DNA of 64,000 bases from the NCBI GenBank assembly GCA_000803105.1, contig JTDA01000015.1, positions 1 to 64,000 of the forward strand. The letters are read 5' to 3'. The notes under the pieces are model-generated. The model had not been told where the DNA came from. It ran no database searches and saw only the letters and a program-made list of their open reading frames with translations. Both the position numbers and the translations under genes were made by a program. Below are positions 25,211-35,624 of this stretch, in pieces (the stretch's first letter is position 1; the number at the start of each line of letters is the position of its first letter). Source of the stretch: Coprobacter secundus. Its GTDB lineage: Bacteria > Bacteroidota > Bacteroidia > Bacteroidales > Coprobacteraceae.

Positions 25211-26188
25211 TTATTGAGGTGTTACCGTTACTATAACCGTAGACTCGGCAGTGATATCGGGCCGATTGGGATATGACGCTACAAACCGATATGTTACCGG
25301 TTTGGTAAAGTCTGCTGTCGTGGTACCTGAAATTTGCTCAACGTCATCGATATATACTTTGTCATTGTCTGAGTATAAGGTGAAAGTGGGAGCGAGGTTG
25401 CTCAAATCACTTCCCGACGGAACAGTCATATTGATTTCGTAATAACTGTAATCAAATTCCGAACGGGTTATCGTGCCTTGTACTCCAAGTAATTCGAATG
25501 TTTTGAATTCTCCGTAGTTTACCGTATAGAGTTTGTACGGACGTTCGGTTCCTTCATGAGATTTCAGTTTGATGTTGAGAACGTTTGCCAGATTATATTT
25601 GGCCGTAGAAGAGAATTCTTTATCATCGATATAGACTTTTGTGGAATCGGATCCGATGTAGAATTTCAGCTTTTGAGAAAGCGAAACTGTCGCATTGGAT
25701 GTTTTGAATTTGATTTTTCGTGGCAGGCGCAGCAACCAGTCGGTTTCATTGACTGGATTGGCAAATACTTCATCGTAGATAACCTGGGGAGCGGATAGCC
25801 TTTCTATTTCGGTAACGTCATCGATAACTTTTACCATGAAGGAGCAGGTATCGCGTTTGATGGAATTTCCTGCGTCGGTGTGGTTGGTTGCGACGCATAC
25901 TACTTTGTAAGTGCCCGGTTGCTGGTATGAATATGTAAACAAACCTTTATTGACAACCAGTCCGTAATTGCTGGCTTCGCGCAGTTCATAGTCGTGGTCG
26001 GTATCACCGGTGTATATGACTACGTTTTCGGCGGAACCCGTAAAGTGTATTTTCATCGTTTCGTTTGTGTCGTAGATGTATTTTCCGACTGACATTGCGG
26101 CATGGGGCTGAGTGGCTTCATCGTCTTCACACGCAGTGAAAGCCGCAATGACCAAAAATCCTAATATTGTTTTTAATGCTATTTTCAT
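25211..26188 (-). CDS. surface glycan-binding lipoprotein (SusE/F-like position, PKD/DUF5017-like)
   Basis: This is a 325-aa lipoprotein with its lipobox at C20 (FTAC). The first domain (about 35-125) has the pattern MKIHFTGSAENVVIYTGD and YSYQQPGTYKVVC. It resembles PKD and DUF5017 sandwich folds of surface glycan-binding proteins. The remaining two repeats (about 135-325) are beta-sandwiches that each end with a YxxDxKE/YIDDVEQ-like motif. It directly follows SusD by 23 bp in the same direction, which is where glycan-binding proteins sit. The ligand is not predictable. Confidence 0.8.
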   Translation of the reverse strand: MKIALKTILGFLVIAAFTACEDDEATQPHAAMSVGKYIYDTNETMKIHFTGSAENVVIYTGDTDHDYELREASNYGLVVNKGLFTYSYQQPGTYKVVCVATNHTDAGNSIKRDTCSFMVKVIDDVTEIERLSAPQVIYDEVFANPVNETDWLLRLPRKIKFKTSNATVSLSQKLKFYIGSDSTKVYIDDKEFSSTAKYNLANVLNIKLKSHEGTERPYKLYTVNYGEFKTFELLGVQGTITRSEFDYSYYEINMTVPSGSDLSNLAPTFTLYSDNDKVYIDDVEQISGTTTADFTKPVTYRFVASYPNRPDITAESTVIVTVTPQ

Positions 26189-26211
26189 TGCAGATAAATT
26201 TCAGATTAATA

Positions 26212-27894
26212 TTAATAACCGGGATTTTGAGTAACTACTCCGTTCGAGATGTCTACTTCAGTCTGGGGAATCGGGAATATTTCGTTAACCCCTTCGCGGA
26301 AATAGAGCCCCCGTTTGTTAGGACGCATCGTACTGAATGTCTTTAATGCACTTGCGGCACGGCCTTGTCGCACGATATCCCAGAATCGTTCCCATTCGTA
26401 AGAGAATTCGATACGGCGTTCTTTCCAAATTTGGTCGCGGAGGTAACCATAGCCGCCTCCGATATAGAGGGATGAACTGTTGTTTAACTCGTTGACGACG
26501 GCTTTATAACTGTTGAGTTGCTCTAAAGCTTCTGCACCGTTTCCGCATTCATTAAGAGCTTCGGCAAACATCAGTACTACATCTACGTAACGCAAATAGC
26601 GACGGTTTTTACCACTGTCTCCTGTATATGTAGGCCGGTCTTTGATAGGGGTGTACCATTTCAAGGATAATATACGACCTGCACCAATTTCGGTGTTTTC
26701 ATGGTCGGGAGTGTATTGATGGTGTCCGATGGTAAAGTTGCGTCGGTAATCGTTGCCGAAGATATTGGCAATGATTTGGTCGTCGGCATACATGGGACTT
26801 CCTGATGCAAATAGAGTGGAGTATATCGAACTACCCTCATTGGTGTCGCCAGTCGTTCCGTCTCCGGATTCTTTGAATACAATTTCAAATATAGAGCCAC
26901 TACAAAATTCTCCGGCGGAATAGAACTGGTCGAGATACGTAATGGGTGAACCTGTGGCATCGGTATATTTGAAAGTGTATGCATTTACCAGTTTTGCGAT
27001 TTCGAAGTCGGGACCTTCGTAGGGGTCTGTTTCTCCGTTGAGTTCTTTGGGTTTGAACCATAGACGTTTGCGAAGGGTTTCCCAATCTTCGTTATACCGT
27101 TCGTCGTAACGAAGCATTTGGCTCATAGTCATTGAGGCTCCTTGTACGAAGTATTTGCCCAATTCTACCACTTGTTCCCATTTTTCAGATGGTGTTCCCG
27201 GAGTAGCCTGATACATAAGGACTTTCATCAGCAATCCTACGGCAGCACCGGCACTGGCTTTGCCCGAATTACTTGATGTGTATCGGTTGGAGAGCATACA
27301 GGCGGCTTCACGCAGGTCTTTTTCGATATATGCAAATGTTTCTTCGCGGGAGCTTCTTGGAATTACCAGGTTGTCTACGGTCTCGATTTCGGGACGAATG
27401 GGAACGCCTCCGAATGTTTTGACAAGGTTAAAGTAAAACAATGCACGTAGGAATTTGGCTTGTCCTAAAATCTCACGTATTTCACGGTATTTGCTGTAAT
27501 CGTTGTTTGAGAGCTGCACTCTGTCGACATTGGCAATGACCTGATTAGCGCGGTGGACGCCTTTATAGTTGATGTCCCAACGTTTTTTGATGTATGTATT
27601 GGAGGTATTGAACCTGAAATGTACCAGTTGTCCCATTTGGCTGCTGAGCCCTTCGTCCGACCCGATTACATCGTCAGCAGTGGCTTCGCCGAATCGCCAG
27701 TCGCTATCGGTGAATTCGTCGCTTTGTAAAATGTCATAGGTGGCATTGAGGGCAGCTTGTAATTTGTATCGGGTGTCGTAGAAATTTTTGTCGGTCGAAT
27801 TCCCTAAGACTTCCTTATCAAGAAAATCGTTGCACCCTGATAATACAAGAAGCGCGAGACATAGTATTTGTATCTTGAAAATATATTTAGTCAT
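26212..27894 (-). CDS. SusD/RagB family nutrient-binding outer-membrane lipoprotein (PUL 1)
   Basis: This is the glycan-capturing lid of the SusCD uptake complex on the outer face of the outer membrane. The lipobox ends at C21 (LSGC) followed by NDFLDKE, the standard start of mature SusD proteins. It has the tetratricopeptide-like helical core with YFNLVKTFGGVP and a C-terminal SusD region (RIEFSYEWERFWDIVRQGRA, FPIPQTEVDISNG). The length of 560 aa is normal. It lies 20 bp after the SusC gene. It presumably binds the glycan that the clustered enzymes degrade. Confidence 0.96.
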   Translation of the reverse strand: MTKYIFKIQILCLALLVLSGCNDFLDKEVLGNSTDKNFYDTRYKLQAALNATYDILQSDEFTDSDWRFGEATADDVIGSDEGLSSQMGQLVHFRFNTSNTYIKKRWDINYKGVHRANQVIANVDRVQLSNNDYSKYREIREILGQAKFLRALFYFNLVKTFGGVPIRPEIETVDNLVIPRSSREETFAYIEKDLREAACMLSNRYTSSNSGKASAGAAVGLLMKVLMYQATPGTPSEKWEQVVELGKYFVQGASMTMSQMLRYDERYNEDWETLRKRLWFKPKELNGETDPYEGPDFEIAKLVNAYTFKYTDATGSPITYLDQFYSAGEFCSGSIFEIVFKESGDGTTGDTNEGSSIYSTLFASGSPMYADDQIIANIFGNDYRRNFTIGHHQYTPDHENTEIGAGRILSLKWYTPIKDRPTYTGDSGKNRRYLRYVDVVLMFAEALNECGNGAEALEQLNSYKAVVNELNNSSSLYIGGGYGYLRDQIWKERRIEFSYEWERFWDIVRQGRAASALKTFSTMRPNKRGLYFREGVNEIFPIPQTEVDISNGVVTQNPGY

Positions 27895-27914
27895 AGTTGG
27901 ATAGTATTTTATAA

Positions 27915-30900
27915 TTATAAACCAATCTTGAAACCAAGGGTGAATGAACGTGCTTGCGGATAGTTACCGTGGTCAACACCCATACTTAAGTTGTTACTTT
28001 CCGTGCCTGAAACTTTTCCGACTTCCGGGTCGAATCCATCATAACCGGTAAAGGTAAGCAGGTTGTAAGCTGTCAAAGAAAACGAGAGGTTATCGATTTT
28101 CCATTTTGAAATGAGTTTTTTGGGAACATTATAACTGAGACGTAATTCTTTGAGACGCAAATAAGAGCCGTCTTTTACAAAAAAATCAGACGAACGGAAG
28201 TTACGTGGACTGTCGCTACTGTCGAGGTCGGGAACTTCGGCATCGGTGTTCAACGGGAAGAATGCCCGGTTCTCGGCGAGTTGTCCGGACCAGTGTTTGC
28301 TACGGATGTCGGCATACACGTTTCCTTCGGCAGCGTTATACAAATAATAGTCCATTACATTGAATATTTTGTTTCCGGTTTGTCCTTGGAAGAAGATGTT
28401 GAGGTCGAAATCGCCATAACTGAATTGCAAGGGGATACCGAATACGAAGTCGGGTAGTGGAGAGCCGAGGTATGTGCGGTCTTCAGCGGTAATTTTTCCG
28501 TCACCATTGAGGTCTTTGAAACGGAAATCCCCGGGACGGGTCGTCTGCTCGTGGTCGAGTTTCCCCGGCTCGTATTGTGCGCTGGCTTTTACTTCTTCGT
28601 ATGTGTTGAATATACCATCAGTTACATATCCGTAAAAACTTCCGATAGGCATACCTACTGCTGTTTTTGTTACGTAATCGACAATACTGCCTTCACTCAG
28701 ATAAGAGCCGTAGATAGGTTCGTTACCGGTTCCGAGGCTTGTAACTTTGTTCTTAATCCAAGATAGGTTGAATCCTACTTCGAATCCGAATTTGTTGATT
28801 TGTTTTTTATAACTCAAGCTCGTTTCGATACCGTAATTGCGGACAGCTCCGGCATTGGTCATCGGGTCGGTGTCAAGTCCGGCTGAGGAAACGGTAGGTA
28901 CGGCCAGCAACATGTCGGTCGTATGTTTGTTGAAGTATTCGATACCGAAAGTGATGCTATTGCGCAGGAATGCAAAGTCGAGACCTACGTTGAATGTTTC
29001 TGTTTTTTCCCATTTGATATCCGGATTTCCGAGCGTTGTGGCAGTAATACCGGGTTGCAATATGTGATTACCTTGACCGTATGGATAGTTGTATTGATTG
29101 GTAAGGTAGGTATAGCGGGCGAGTTCATCGATACGGTTGTTACCCAGAATACCCCAACCTACACGCAATTTACCGAGATCCATCCAACTGGCTCTTTGCA
29201 TAAACGGTTCGGAAGAAAATTTCCATCCGACGGATACTGAAGGGAAATATCCCCAACGATTGTTTTTCGAGAACTTGGAGGACCCGTCTGCACGTATATT
29301 GGCTTGGAGCAAATAACGGTCGAGCACATTGTAGTTGATACGTCCTATAACACCTACTGCAGTCCATTCACGGTCGAGCCCGTATGTCTTGTCTCCGGTG
29401 AATGCGCTTGACAGATACCATTGGTCTTTGGCGTTGCTCGGAGTCCCTTTGCGAGTAGATTCCTGGTAACCGTATTTGTAACCTTCGGCAGTCTGACCGG
29501 CCAGTACGGTAATGTTGTGAATATCGTTGTACCAGTTGAATGTCAGGAGGTTGTTTATTTCCCATTTGTTCGTGCTTGTTTTCATTTTATAGACAGTAGT
29601 CAAATCGGTCATGGCAAAGTCTGTTTCCAGATTGTTTACTTCCGTGAATTTATTGGTTGTTTCCGGAACCAGATAGTAGGATGCTTTGAACTGGTATACC
29701 AAATATTTCGTTATGTCAGCGGAAAGGTTCAGATTCATGTCGAAACGGTCACGATTTATTTTATTATGGTTACGGTCTATCATAGCCAAAGGGTGGTCTT
29801 CGCTCCAGTATCCGCGGGTGTCGTATGTATATATGAGCGGATTTTGATATAGAGCTCGTTTGAGGACACTGTTTGAACCTTCTGGCACTATGTTGCGGTC
29901 TTCGTTTGCGTATGACAGATTGGCTGTCATGTTCAACCATGAGGCTAATTTTTGGTTTATATTGATGCGGGTATTGAAACGTTTGTAGTCAGATGTGTTT
30001 ACGATACCTTTTTCGTCGTAGTAGCTGGCACTGACCATAAATTTGGTTTTTTCATTTCCGCCTGAAACAGAGATATTATATTGTTGTTTGAAGCCGGTAC
30101 GGGTAATAGCATCCCACCAATTGGATGGGGAATTGCGGCGTATCGTGTCGACTAAGAAATATTTGTGGTTATCAAATTGATATGAATTGTCACCATTTTT
30201 GGAATAGTATAAGCGTCCGTCGGAAGAGTATATACTTGTCCCGTTTATATAATCCTGCATCAGGGCATAATCGTCTACTCCCATGACGTCGATTTTTTTC
30301 CAAGGGTTGGAAATGCCGACGTAGCCGTCAAATGTAATTTTTGTTTTTCCCGATTCTCCGCTTTTTGTGGTAATGGAAACTACACCGTTTGCTGCTCGGG
30401 CACCGTATACGGCACTTGAGGCGGCATCTTTGAATATCTCGATATTTGCAATATCATTTGGATTGATATGGTTTATGTCATCGACGATGAACCCGTCTAC
30501 CACATAGAGAGGGTCGGCATCGTTGACAGTACCGGTACCGCGAATTTTGATAGTGGTATTACTACCCGGAGCTCCGGTATTCTGTATGATGTTTACACCG
30601 GAAGCTTTTCCTTGAAGGGCTTGCAGTGCTGAGGCGACAGGAACGTCGTTTACATCCTTGCCGGAAATGGAGGAGATAGAACCGGTGATATCACTTTTGC
30701 GTTGGATACCATACCCGATTACTACAAACTCATCTAATGTCTTACTTGCCTGTTGCATAAGGACGGTTATATTTCTTTGTCCGGAAAGTTTTACTTCTTT
30801 TGAAGTATAACCGACGCAGGAGAATATAAGGGTTGCTTTGGGCGCTGCCTGAATTTTGAATTTTCCGTCGAAGTCGGCAGAGACACCGTTTGTCGTACCT

Positions 30901-31049
30901 TTTTCCATCACAGTGACCCCAATGAGCGGCTCTTTGTTGATACTATCCAACACTGCTCCCGTTATGTCTATTTTCTGTCCATACGAGGCAAATGTGAAAA
31001 ATGAGGCAATGATACATATTGCCGTTCTCAGATATTTGAAATCATTCAT
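27915..31049 (-). CDS. SusC/RagA family TonB-linked outer-membrane transporter (PUL 1)
   Basis: This barrel, energised by TonB, imports oligosaccharides through the outer membrane. After a signal peptide comes a carboxypeptidase-regulatory-like domain (about 25-110, ITGAVLDSINKEPLIGVTV) and a plug domain (about 115-235). The plug carries the SusC signature region EFVVIGYGIQRK and the motif NDADPLYVVDGFIVDDINHINPNDIANIEIFKDA. The beta-barrel fills the rest and ends with an aromatic strand (FTLGFKIGL). The length of 1044 aa is normal. It pairs with the SusD gene 20 bp downstream. Confidence 0.97.
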   Translation of the reverse strand: MNDFKYLRTAICIIASFFTFASYGQKIDITGAVLDSINKEPLIGVTVMEKGTTNGVSADFDGKFKIQAAPKATLIFSCVGYTSKEVKLSGQRNITVLMQQASKTLDEFVVIGYGIQRKSDITGSISSISGKDVNDVPVASALQALQGKASGVNIIQNTGAPGSNTTIKIRGTGTVNDADPLYVVDGFIVDDINHINPNDIANIEIFKDAASSAVYGARAANGVVSITTKSGESGKTKITFDGYVGISNPWKKIDVMGVDDYALMQDYINGTSIYSSDGRLYYSKNGDNSYQFDNHKYFLVDTIRRNSPSNWWDAITRTGFKQQYNISVSGGNEKTKFMVSASYYDEKGIVNTSDYKRFNTRININQKLASWLNMTANLSYANEDRNIVPEGSNSVLKRALYQNPLIYTYDTRGYWSEDHPLAMIDRNHNKINRDRFDMNLNLSADITKYLVYQFKASYYLVPETTNKFTEVNNLETDFAMTDLTTVYKMKTSTNKWEINNLLTFNWYNDIHNITVLAGQTAEGYKYGYQESTRKGTPSNAKDQWYLSSAFTGDKTYGLDREWTAVGVIGRINYNVLDRYLLQANIRADGSSKFSKNNRWGYFPSVSVGWKFSSEPFMQRASWMDLGKLRVGWGILGNNRIDELARYTYLTNQYNYPYGQGNHILQPGITATTLGNPDIKWEKTETFNVGLDFAFLRNSITFGIEYFNKHTTDMLLAVPTVSSAGLDTDPMTNAGAVRNYGIETSLSYKKQINKFGFEVGFNLSWIKNKVTSLGTGNEPIYGSYLSEGSIVDYVTKTAVGMPIGSFYGYVTDGIFNTYEEVKASAQYEPGKLDHEQTTRPGDFRFKDLNGDGKITAEDRTYLGSPLPDFVFGIPLQFSYGDFDLNIFFQGQTGNKIFNVMDYYLYNAAEGNVYADIRSKHWSGQLAENRAFFPLNTDAEVPDLDSSDSPRNFRSSDFFVKDGSYLRLKELRLSYNVPKKLISKWKIDNLSFSLTAYNLLTFTGYDGFDPEVGKVSGTESNNLSMGVDHGNYPQARSFTLGFKIGL

Positions 31050-31146
31050 TGTTGGTTCTTTATTAGATTTTAGATTTCATTCTTTCTAAATGTAAAAGTG
31101 TAAGCATAATTGCTGAAGAAGAATGAATACAATGATAAAGAGTAGA

Positions 31147-31193
31147 AAGGTGTTCCATCGACAATTTTGTAATGATTATCAATGAAACACCTT
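31147..31193 (-). terminator. hairpin between the ELWxxDGT gene and SusC
   Basis: AAGGTGTTCCAT at 31147-31158 pairs with ATGAAACACCTT at 31182-31193, with one mismatch. It lies just after the stop of the ELWxxDGT gene. On the - strand it is followed by a moderately T-rich stretch. It could separate the GH2/ELWxxDGT transcript from SusC; the 160-bp gap also leaves room for a SusC promoter. Confidence 0.5.
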
Positions 31194-31209
31194 CATGGAT
31201 ATGGTTTAT

Positions 31210-33066
31210 TTATTTAACAATTAATCGAGTAGATTTAGTTCCGGTAGCGGAGGAAGCAATAACTTCGTACATACCGGCAGCTAAGTCGGATACGCTGATA
31301 GCATCGCAAACAGATACATTATCGATACTCTTTACGAGGCGGCCCGATATGTCATAAATTTTCAGATTGCTTTTCATTGTGTCGATACCTTTGATACGGA
31401 ATGTTTCAGTTGCCGGATTGGGATAGATTTCGAAACTGTTGGTTTTGTTATCCGTTACGTTTTCAATCCCTGTTTCGATTTCTTCGCGTGTACGATATTC
31501 CGGTTCCATTTTATCGGGATTTTTTGCAGGGTCATATCCGTCTTGACGATAGTGGTAGCAATATAATTGATTGCTTGCTTTTGAAGTGAAAAGCAATTCT
31601 CCGTTCAAGTTGCGCAAGCAGTATATTTTATCACCGTTGGCATCGATATTCGAAACGATTTGAGGCACGCCATCCCATTTGTCAAGGCGGATGAGTTTGG
31701 TATCGGTAGCTGTGGTTCCATCCATATTGCCTTCGTTCCACCAGTAAAGGCTACCACCGGCTACCGTCAGTTCTTTGACCCAATCGCAACCTACACCGGG
31801 GGCGAAATCATATTGCATTTGTACTTTCTCTCCGTCATACCAGTGAAGTTCTCCTCCTTTGCAAGATTCAATGTTTGCATCTGTTCCGGTATTTGCACAG
31901 AACATGTATTTGTCATCGAATACAACGCCGTTGTCGGCAAATGACTGGTGGTCTTGGGTAGGTTCTACAGTGAAGATGTCAAAACATTTGAAGTTTCCTT
32001 TTTTACAATTTGTAACACCGAATTCGCATCCAAATTTTGGGTCTTTTCCTCGGAAACAAATTTCCCCGTTGTATACTTCTCCCACCATAGTAACGCCTCC
32101 ACCGACTCCGATTCCGTTAGCTCCGACAGTGGGGTCGGTATCGTAAATCAGGTAGGTACCTTCTTCAGTGCCGTCGGTAAACCAGGGTTCATTGCCATGG
32201 TCTTCGTCCCAGGCTTTGAAGAATAAACCTTCATTATAGAAATTTTGCATCGAGTTGATAGCAGAACTTAATGTACTACCTTCCTTGTTTACATTTTTTT
32301 CAAGATTGATGTCTTTTACCATATAGGTGCCTTCGGTAGTTCCGTCGGTTACCCATAATTCTAACCCATAAGTGGTACCTGTTTTGTCTGCAACATCTCC
32401 TTTGAAGAAGACTTTGCGACCTACGCGGATAACAGCTCCATAACGATGGTCAATGTCCTCACCGGGGAATTGACAATCGACTTGAGCGACGAGTTTGGTT
32501 CCTTCCTCTGTCCCATCGCTGACATAAAGCCATTTCTGAGCACCTTCACTGCTGAAATTTTCGCTTTCGTAATCGGAAGCAAAAAAGATGAATTGTGTTT
32601 CGTTCATTTGGCAAAAGCCAATGGGATTGGAAGAGTCGAATTCATGAATCTTCTTGACCATGCGAGTCCCCTCTTCGGTACCGTCGGAAATCCATAATTG
32701 ATAACCGTCTTCGCCATTATCGGCAGAAAACACGACTTTGTCATTGAAACGGGTAAGATAATTGACATCTGAAGTGGCAACACCCGGATTGATGTCTTTG
32801 ACCATACGCGTTCCTTCGGGGGTACCATCAGTTACCCAAAGTTCTTCACCGTGATCGCTATCTGAGGCGGAGAAAAAAGCATAATAGCCTTTTTCCGGAG
32901 AGCCGGCAACTGTCAGATTTTTTTGCATGATAAACTTTTTATCTTGCGTAATATTAGGCGTTACTCCGGAAGGTAGCAACGCGGTCATACCGTCAGGCAA
33001 AGTCTGAGCAAATACACTTCCTACAGATAGGAGAGCCGTAGCGAGTAAAATGTTTCTTTTTTTCAT
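31210..33066 (-). CDS. ELWxxDGT-repeat protein with T9SS sorting tail
   Basis: This is a 618-aa secreted protein. After a signal peptide it carries repeats of the ELWVTDGTPEGTRMVKDI type (a repeat seen in bacterial surface proteins and thought to form a propeller). They start at about 70 and recur at 115, 180, 235 and 290. The C-terminus (about 545-618) is a type A T9SS tail (SFEIYPNPATETFRIKG...GMYEVIAS). It has no catalytic motif that I can see. It lies between GH2 and SusC in the PUL, so a surface binding or scaffold role is plausible. The repeat family has no known enzymatic function. Confidence 0.85.
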   Translation of the reverse strand: MKKRNILLATALLSVGSVFAQTLPDGMTALLPSGVTPNITQDKKFIMQKNLTVAGSPEKGYYAFFSASDSDHGEELWVTDGTPEGTRMVKDINPGVATSDVNYLTRFNDKVVFSADNGEDGYQLWISDGTEEGTRMVKKIHEFDSSNPIGFCQMNETQFIFFASDYESENFSSEGAQKWLYVSDGTEEGTKLVAQVDCQFPGEDIDHRYGAVIRVGRKVFFKGDVADKTGTTYGLELWVTDGTTEGTYMVKDINLEKNVNKEGSTLSSAINSMQNFYNEGLFFKAWDEDHGNEPWFTDGTEEGTYLIYDTDPTVGANGIGVGGGVTMVGEVYNGEICFRGKDPKFGCEFGVTNCKKGNFKCFDIFTVEPTQDHQSFADNGVVFDDKYMFCANTGTDANIESCKGGELHWYDGEKVQMQYDFAPGVGCDWVKELTVAGGSLYWWNEGNMDGTTATDTKLIRLDKWDGVPQIVSNIDANGDKIYCLRNLNGELLFTSKASNQLYCYHYRQDGYDPAKNPDKMEPEYRTREEIETGIENVTDNKTNSFEIYPNPATETFRIKGIDTMKSNLKIYDISGRLVKSIDNVSVCDAISVSDLAAGMYEVIASSATGTKSTRLIVK

Positions 33067-33130
33067 AGTGTGAATAAATTAGTTAATGATAGTGTTTGTT
33101 TATATTGCTATTTATTAGCTTCTTTGTCAT

Positions 33131-34987
33131 TCAACGGGCATTTCGTTCGGAAAGCATCTTCGCGACTTCGAGTTTTGCCTGTTCTCGTGATTTGGAAAAT
33201 ATTTTACGAATACGTTCCATATCGAATTTCAAATTGCGGTCGTATGTGTAGATACCGTTCTTTTCGAGCTCGACGTCTACAATTTGAGTGTAGCAGAATC
33301 CCGTAATGTGGTCCATACTCAATACGACATTTACTTGCTCTTCTAACCGTTTGTAGAATTCTTCTATGGTTCTCGGAGGTTTTCCATATCCCCAGAATTC
33401 GTCGGTTCCGGCAACTTCGGCAGTTTTCATTTCCTTAATCCACTGTATTCCTCCGAATTCGTCTATCATATAGGCTTCGCCTTTATAGGGAGCGCTGAAA
33501 TTAGGATGATGTATGTAGGGATATCCGTTTTCGTCGAGAGAGAGTTGTTTGTAAAGCTCTATCGGGTCCTGAACGTATGTATGTTCGGCATATATGTCGG
33601 TAAATCCTGCGTGATAACCTCCACTGGCAGATACAACCGGGCGTGTACGGTCGAGCCTTTTTGTGATAAAATAGAGGTCGTTGGTCAATCGAGCGCGTTG
33701 TCCGTCGATGTCTTCTTTCCATGTCTCGTTGAGTGGAGACCAAGCGACTAATGATGTAGCATTATAGTCACGGGCCACGCATTCTTCCCATTCGGTAATC
33801 ATGTTACGTGCAGCGAGCGGACTTGTCCAATCCATTCCCCAACTTGCCGATTCGCCCCAAGTGAGATATCCTAATTTGTCTGCCCAATAGAAATATCTTT
33901 GTTCGAAAACTTTCTGGTGCAGTCTTGCTCCGTTGAATCCGGCTTCTTTGGCAAGGATAATGTCTTTTTTGAGTTGTTCGTCATCGGGTGCAGTCCACTG
34001 TCCGTCGGGGTAGTATCCTTGGTCAAGAACAAGTCGTTGATAGTATGGTTCATTGTTGAGATAGAATGTCTTTCCGCGCAGTTCCACTTTTCTCATTCCG
34101 GCGTAGGACTTTACTTTGTCTATCGTATTGCCTTCGGCATCTAATACAGAAAATTCTATGTCGTACAAGAAAGGTGATTCGGGTGACCATGTTTTTATGT
34201 TTTTGATTTTAGCACTTATGAAGGCATTGTCACTTGCCGGTACTTTCTGAGAATAAACTTCTTTCCCGTTGTCCAGTACACGGACCTTGAATGTTGCGTT
34301 TAGGTCTAAATCGTAAAATACAGGTTCGAAAACGAATTGCTTGTTGTCCAAATCGGGGGTGATGCGGCAGAGTTTCAGCCCGCCTTTTGAAACGGCTTCG
34401 AGCCATACGGTCTGCCAAATACCCGTTACACGAGTATACAGGCAACTGTAGGAATATAATCGGCGCGATTGTTTACCTGCGGTTTGAAGCTGTGACCGTA
34501 AGTCATCTTGTACATATACAATAAGGTCATTTTCACTACCGGCTTTTACATATGCCGTAATATCTATGGCAAAAGAGGAAGAGCCTCCGTAATGAACAAA
34601 AATCTCTTCACCATTTAAATATATGGTAGATTTGTAATCTACTCCTCCGAAATTGAGCAGGATGCGTTTGCCGTCCCAATTTTGAGGAATGGAGATTTTG
34701 CGATGATACCACATGGCATTGATGAAGTCTTTATGATTTACGCCAGATAATGGGCTTTCGGGACAGAATGGTACGGTAATAGGACGATCAAATCCTTTGG
34801 ATTTGAATAGTGAGCGCTCTAAACCGCTTTGGGAAAAATCGAATTCATAACTCCATGTACCATTGAGGTTGATCCACTCGGTTCTTTCGAATTGTGGTCT
34901 CGGATATTCGGGGCGTGGAATCTCTGAATTGGCACTTGCAAAAATTGCAGAAGATAAAAGTAATAATGATAAAAGAGTTTTTTTCAT
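33131..34987 (-). CDS. glycoside hydrolase family 2 enzyme (beta-galactosidase/beta-glucuronidase type)
   Basis: This is a secreted retaining hydrolase of 618 aa. It has a signal peptide (1-19), a sugar-binding jelly roll (about 35-200, FERTEWINLNGTWSYEF), an Ig-like domain (about 200-300) and a TIM barrel. The catalytic acid/base is E421 in SPLNETW and the nucleophile is E510 in YMIDEFGG. In GH2 these motifs are shared by galactosidases, glucuronidases, mannosidases and arabinosidases, so the substrate stays open. It is the first gene of PUL 1 on the - strand. The protein lacks the long C-terminal extra domains of many Bacteroidota GH2 enzymes. Confidence 0.92.
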   Translation of the reverse strand: MKKTLLSLLLLSSAIFASANSEIPRPEYPRPQFERTEWINLNGTWSYEFDFSQSGLERSLFKSKGFDRPITVPFCPESPLSGVNHKDFINAMWYHRKISIPQNWDGKRILLNFGGVDYKSTIYLNGEEIFVHYGGSSSFAIDITAYVKAGSENDLIVYVQDDLRSQLQTAGKQSRRLYSYSCLYTRVTGIWQTVWLEAVSKGGLKLCRITPDLDNKQFVFEPVFYDLDLNATFKVRVLDNGKEVYSQKVPASDNAFISAKIKNIKTWSPESPFLYDIEFSVLDAEGNTIDKVKSYAGMRKVELRGKTFYLNNEPYYQRLVLDQGYYPDGQWTAPDDEQLKKDIILAKEAGFNGARLHQKVFEQRYFYWADKLGYLTWGESASWGMDWTSPLAARNMITEWEECVARDYNATSLVAWSPLNETWKEDIDGQRARLTNDLYFITKRLDRTRPVVSASGGYHAGFTDIYAEHTYVQDPIELYKQLSLDENGYPYIHHPNFSAPYKGEAYMIDEFGGIQWIKEMKTAEVAGTDEFWGYGKPPRTIEEFYKRLEEQVNVVLSMDHITGFCYTQIVDVELEKNGIYTYDRNLKFDMERIRKIFSKSREQAKLEVAKMLSERNAR

Positions 34988-35552
34988 AATTTTATATTGT
35001 GTTCTTTGTGATATCAGAATTTATGTTTTTTATTGTTTAAAAAATGTATTGCAAATATAGAATACGGGCTTTTTAACGAAGGGTAAAAATGTTTCGAAAG
35101 CAGGTGTTTTTGTGCATACAGAGTTATTTGGATATATTTTTATTTATATAATAATGGTGTGTGGAGAGGAATGTTTTTATTGATTTTTTAAGAAAATGAT
35201 GTATGTGATGATAAATTATTATGTTTTTTCTTTTTTGAATGTACGGATTGAAAGAGTGGGTATCGTTCTATGATAAAGTTAGGAATATCGACATTTCGTA
35301 TTCAGAATAAAATAGTAAGGATGAAAAATAGGTATCGTATAGCAAATTATCAATATTTTCAATTTTTTTATTTGGGTATTTAAACGGTTTTTGGAGTTTA
35401 TTTTTGTCGTCTGTTTCTATATTGCTTAAATGAAGGTACGGCATACTCTGTTCTGATATAATTTGGTGGGAATAGAGGTTGTGGTTGTCAATGGGATGTG
35501 TGTTATTGGAGATGTCACGGGTTGCTTTTTTGTGAAAGGGTTAATAAAATAA
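34988..35552. promoter_or_regulatory. AT-rich upstream region of PUL 1 with a -7 candidate
   Basis: This is about 560 bp of AT-rich DNA with no gene. On the - strand, TATATTTG (plus strand CAAATATA at 35052-35059) matches a Bacteroidota -7 box 65 bp upstream of the GH2 start. No clear -33 TTTG is at the usual distance. It is the likely promoter and HTCS-binding region of the PUL, which is inference from position. No RNA gene was recognised. Confidence 0.4.
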
Positions 35553-35581
35553 GCGGACTACATTAAGAATATGCAGCCCGC
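35553..35581 (-). terminator. intrinsic terminator after the NigD-like gene
   Basis: On the - strand, GCGGGCTGCAT (35581-35571) pairs with ATGTAGTCCGC (35563-35553) using two G-U wobbles over 11 pairs. It is followed by a T-rich run (TTATTTTATT). It closes the 35625-36368 gene. Confidence 0.65.
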
Positions 35582-35624
35582 CTTTCACTGGAAATATCAC
35601 ATCAATAAATAAAAGCCTTGTTTA

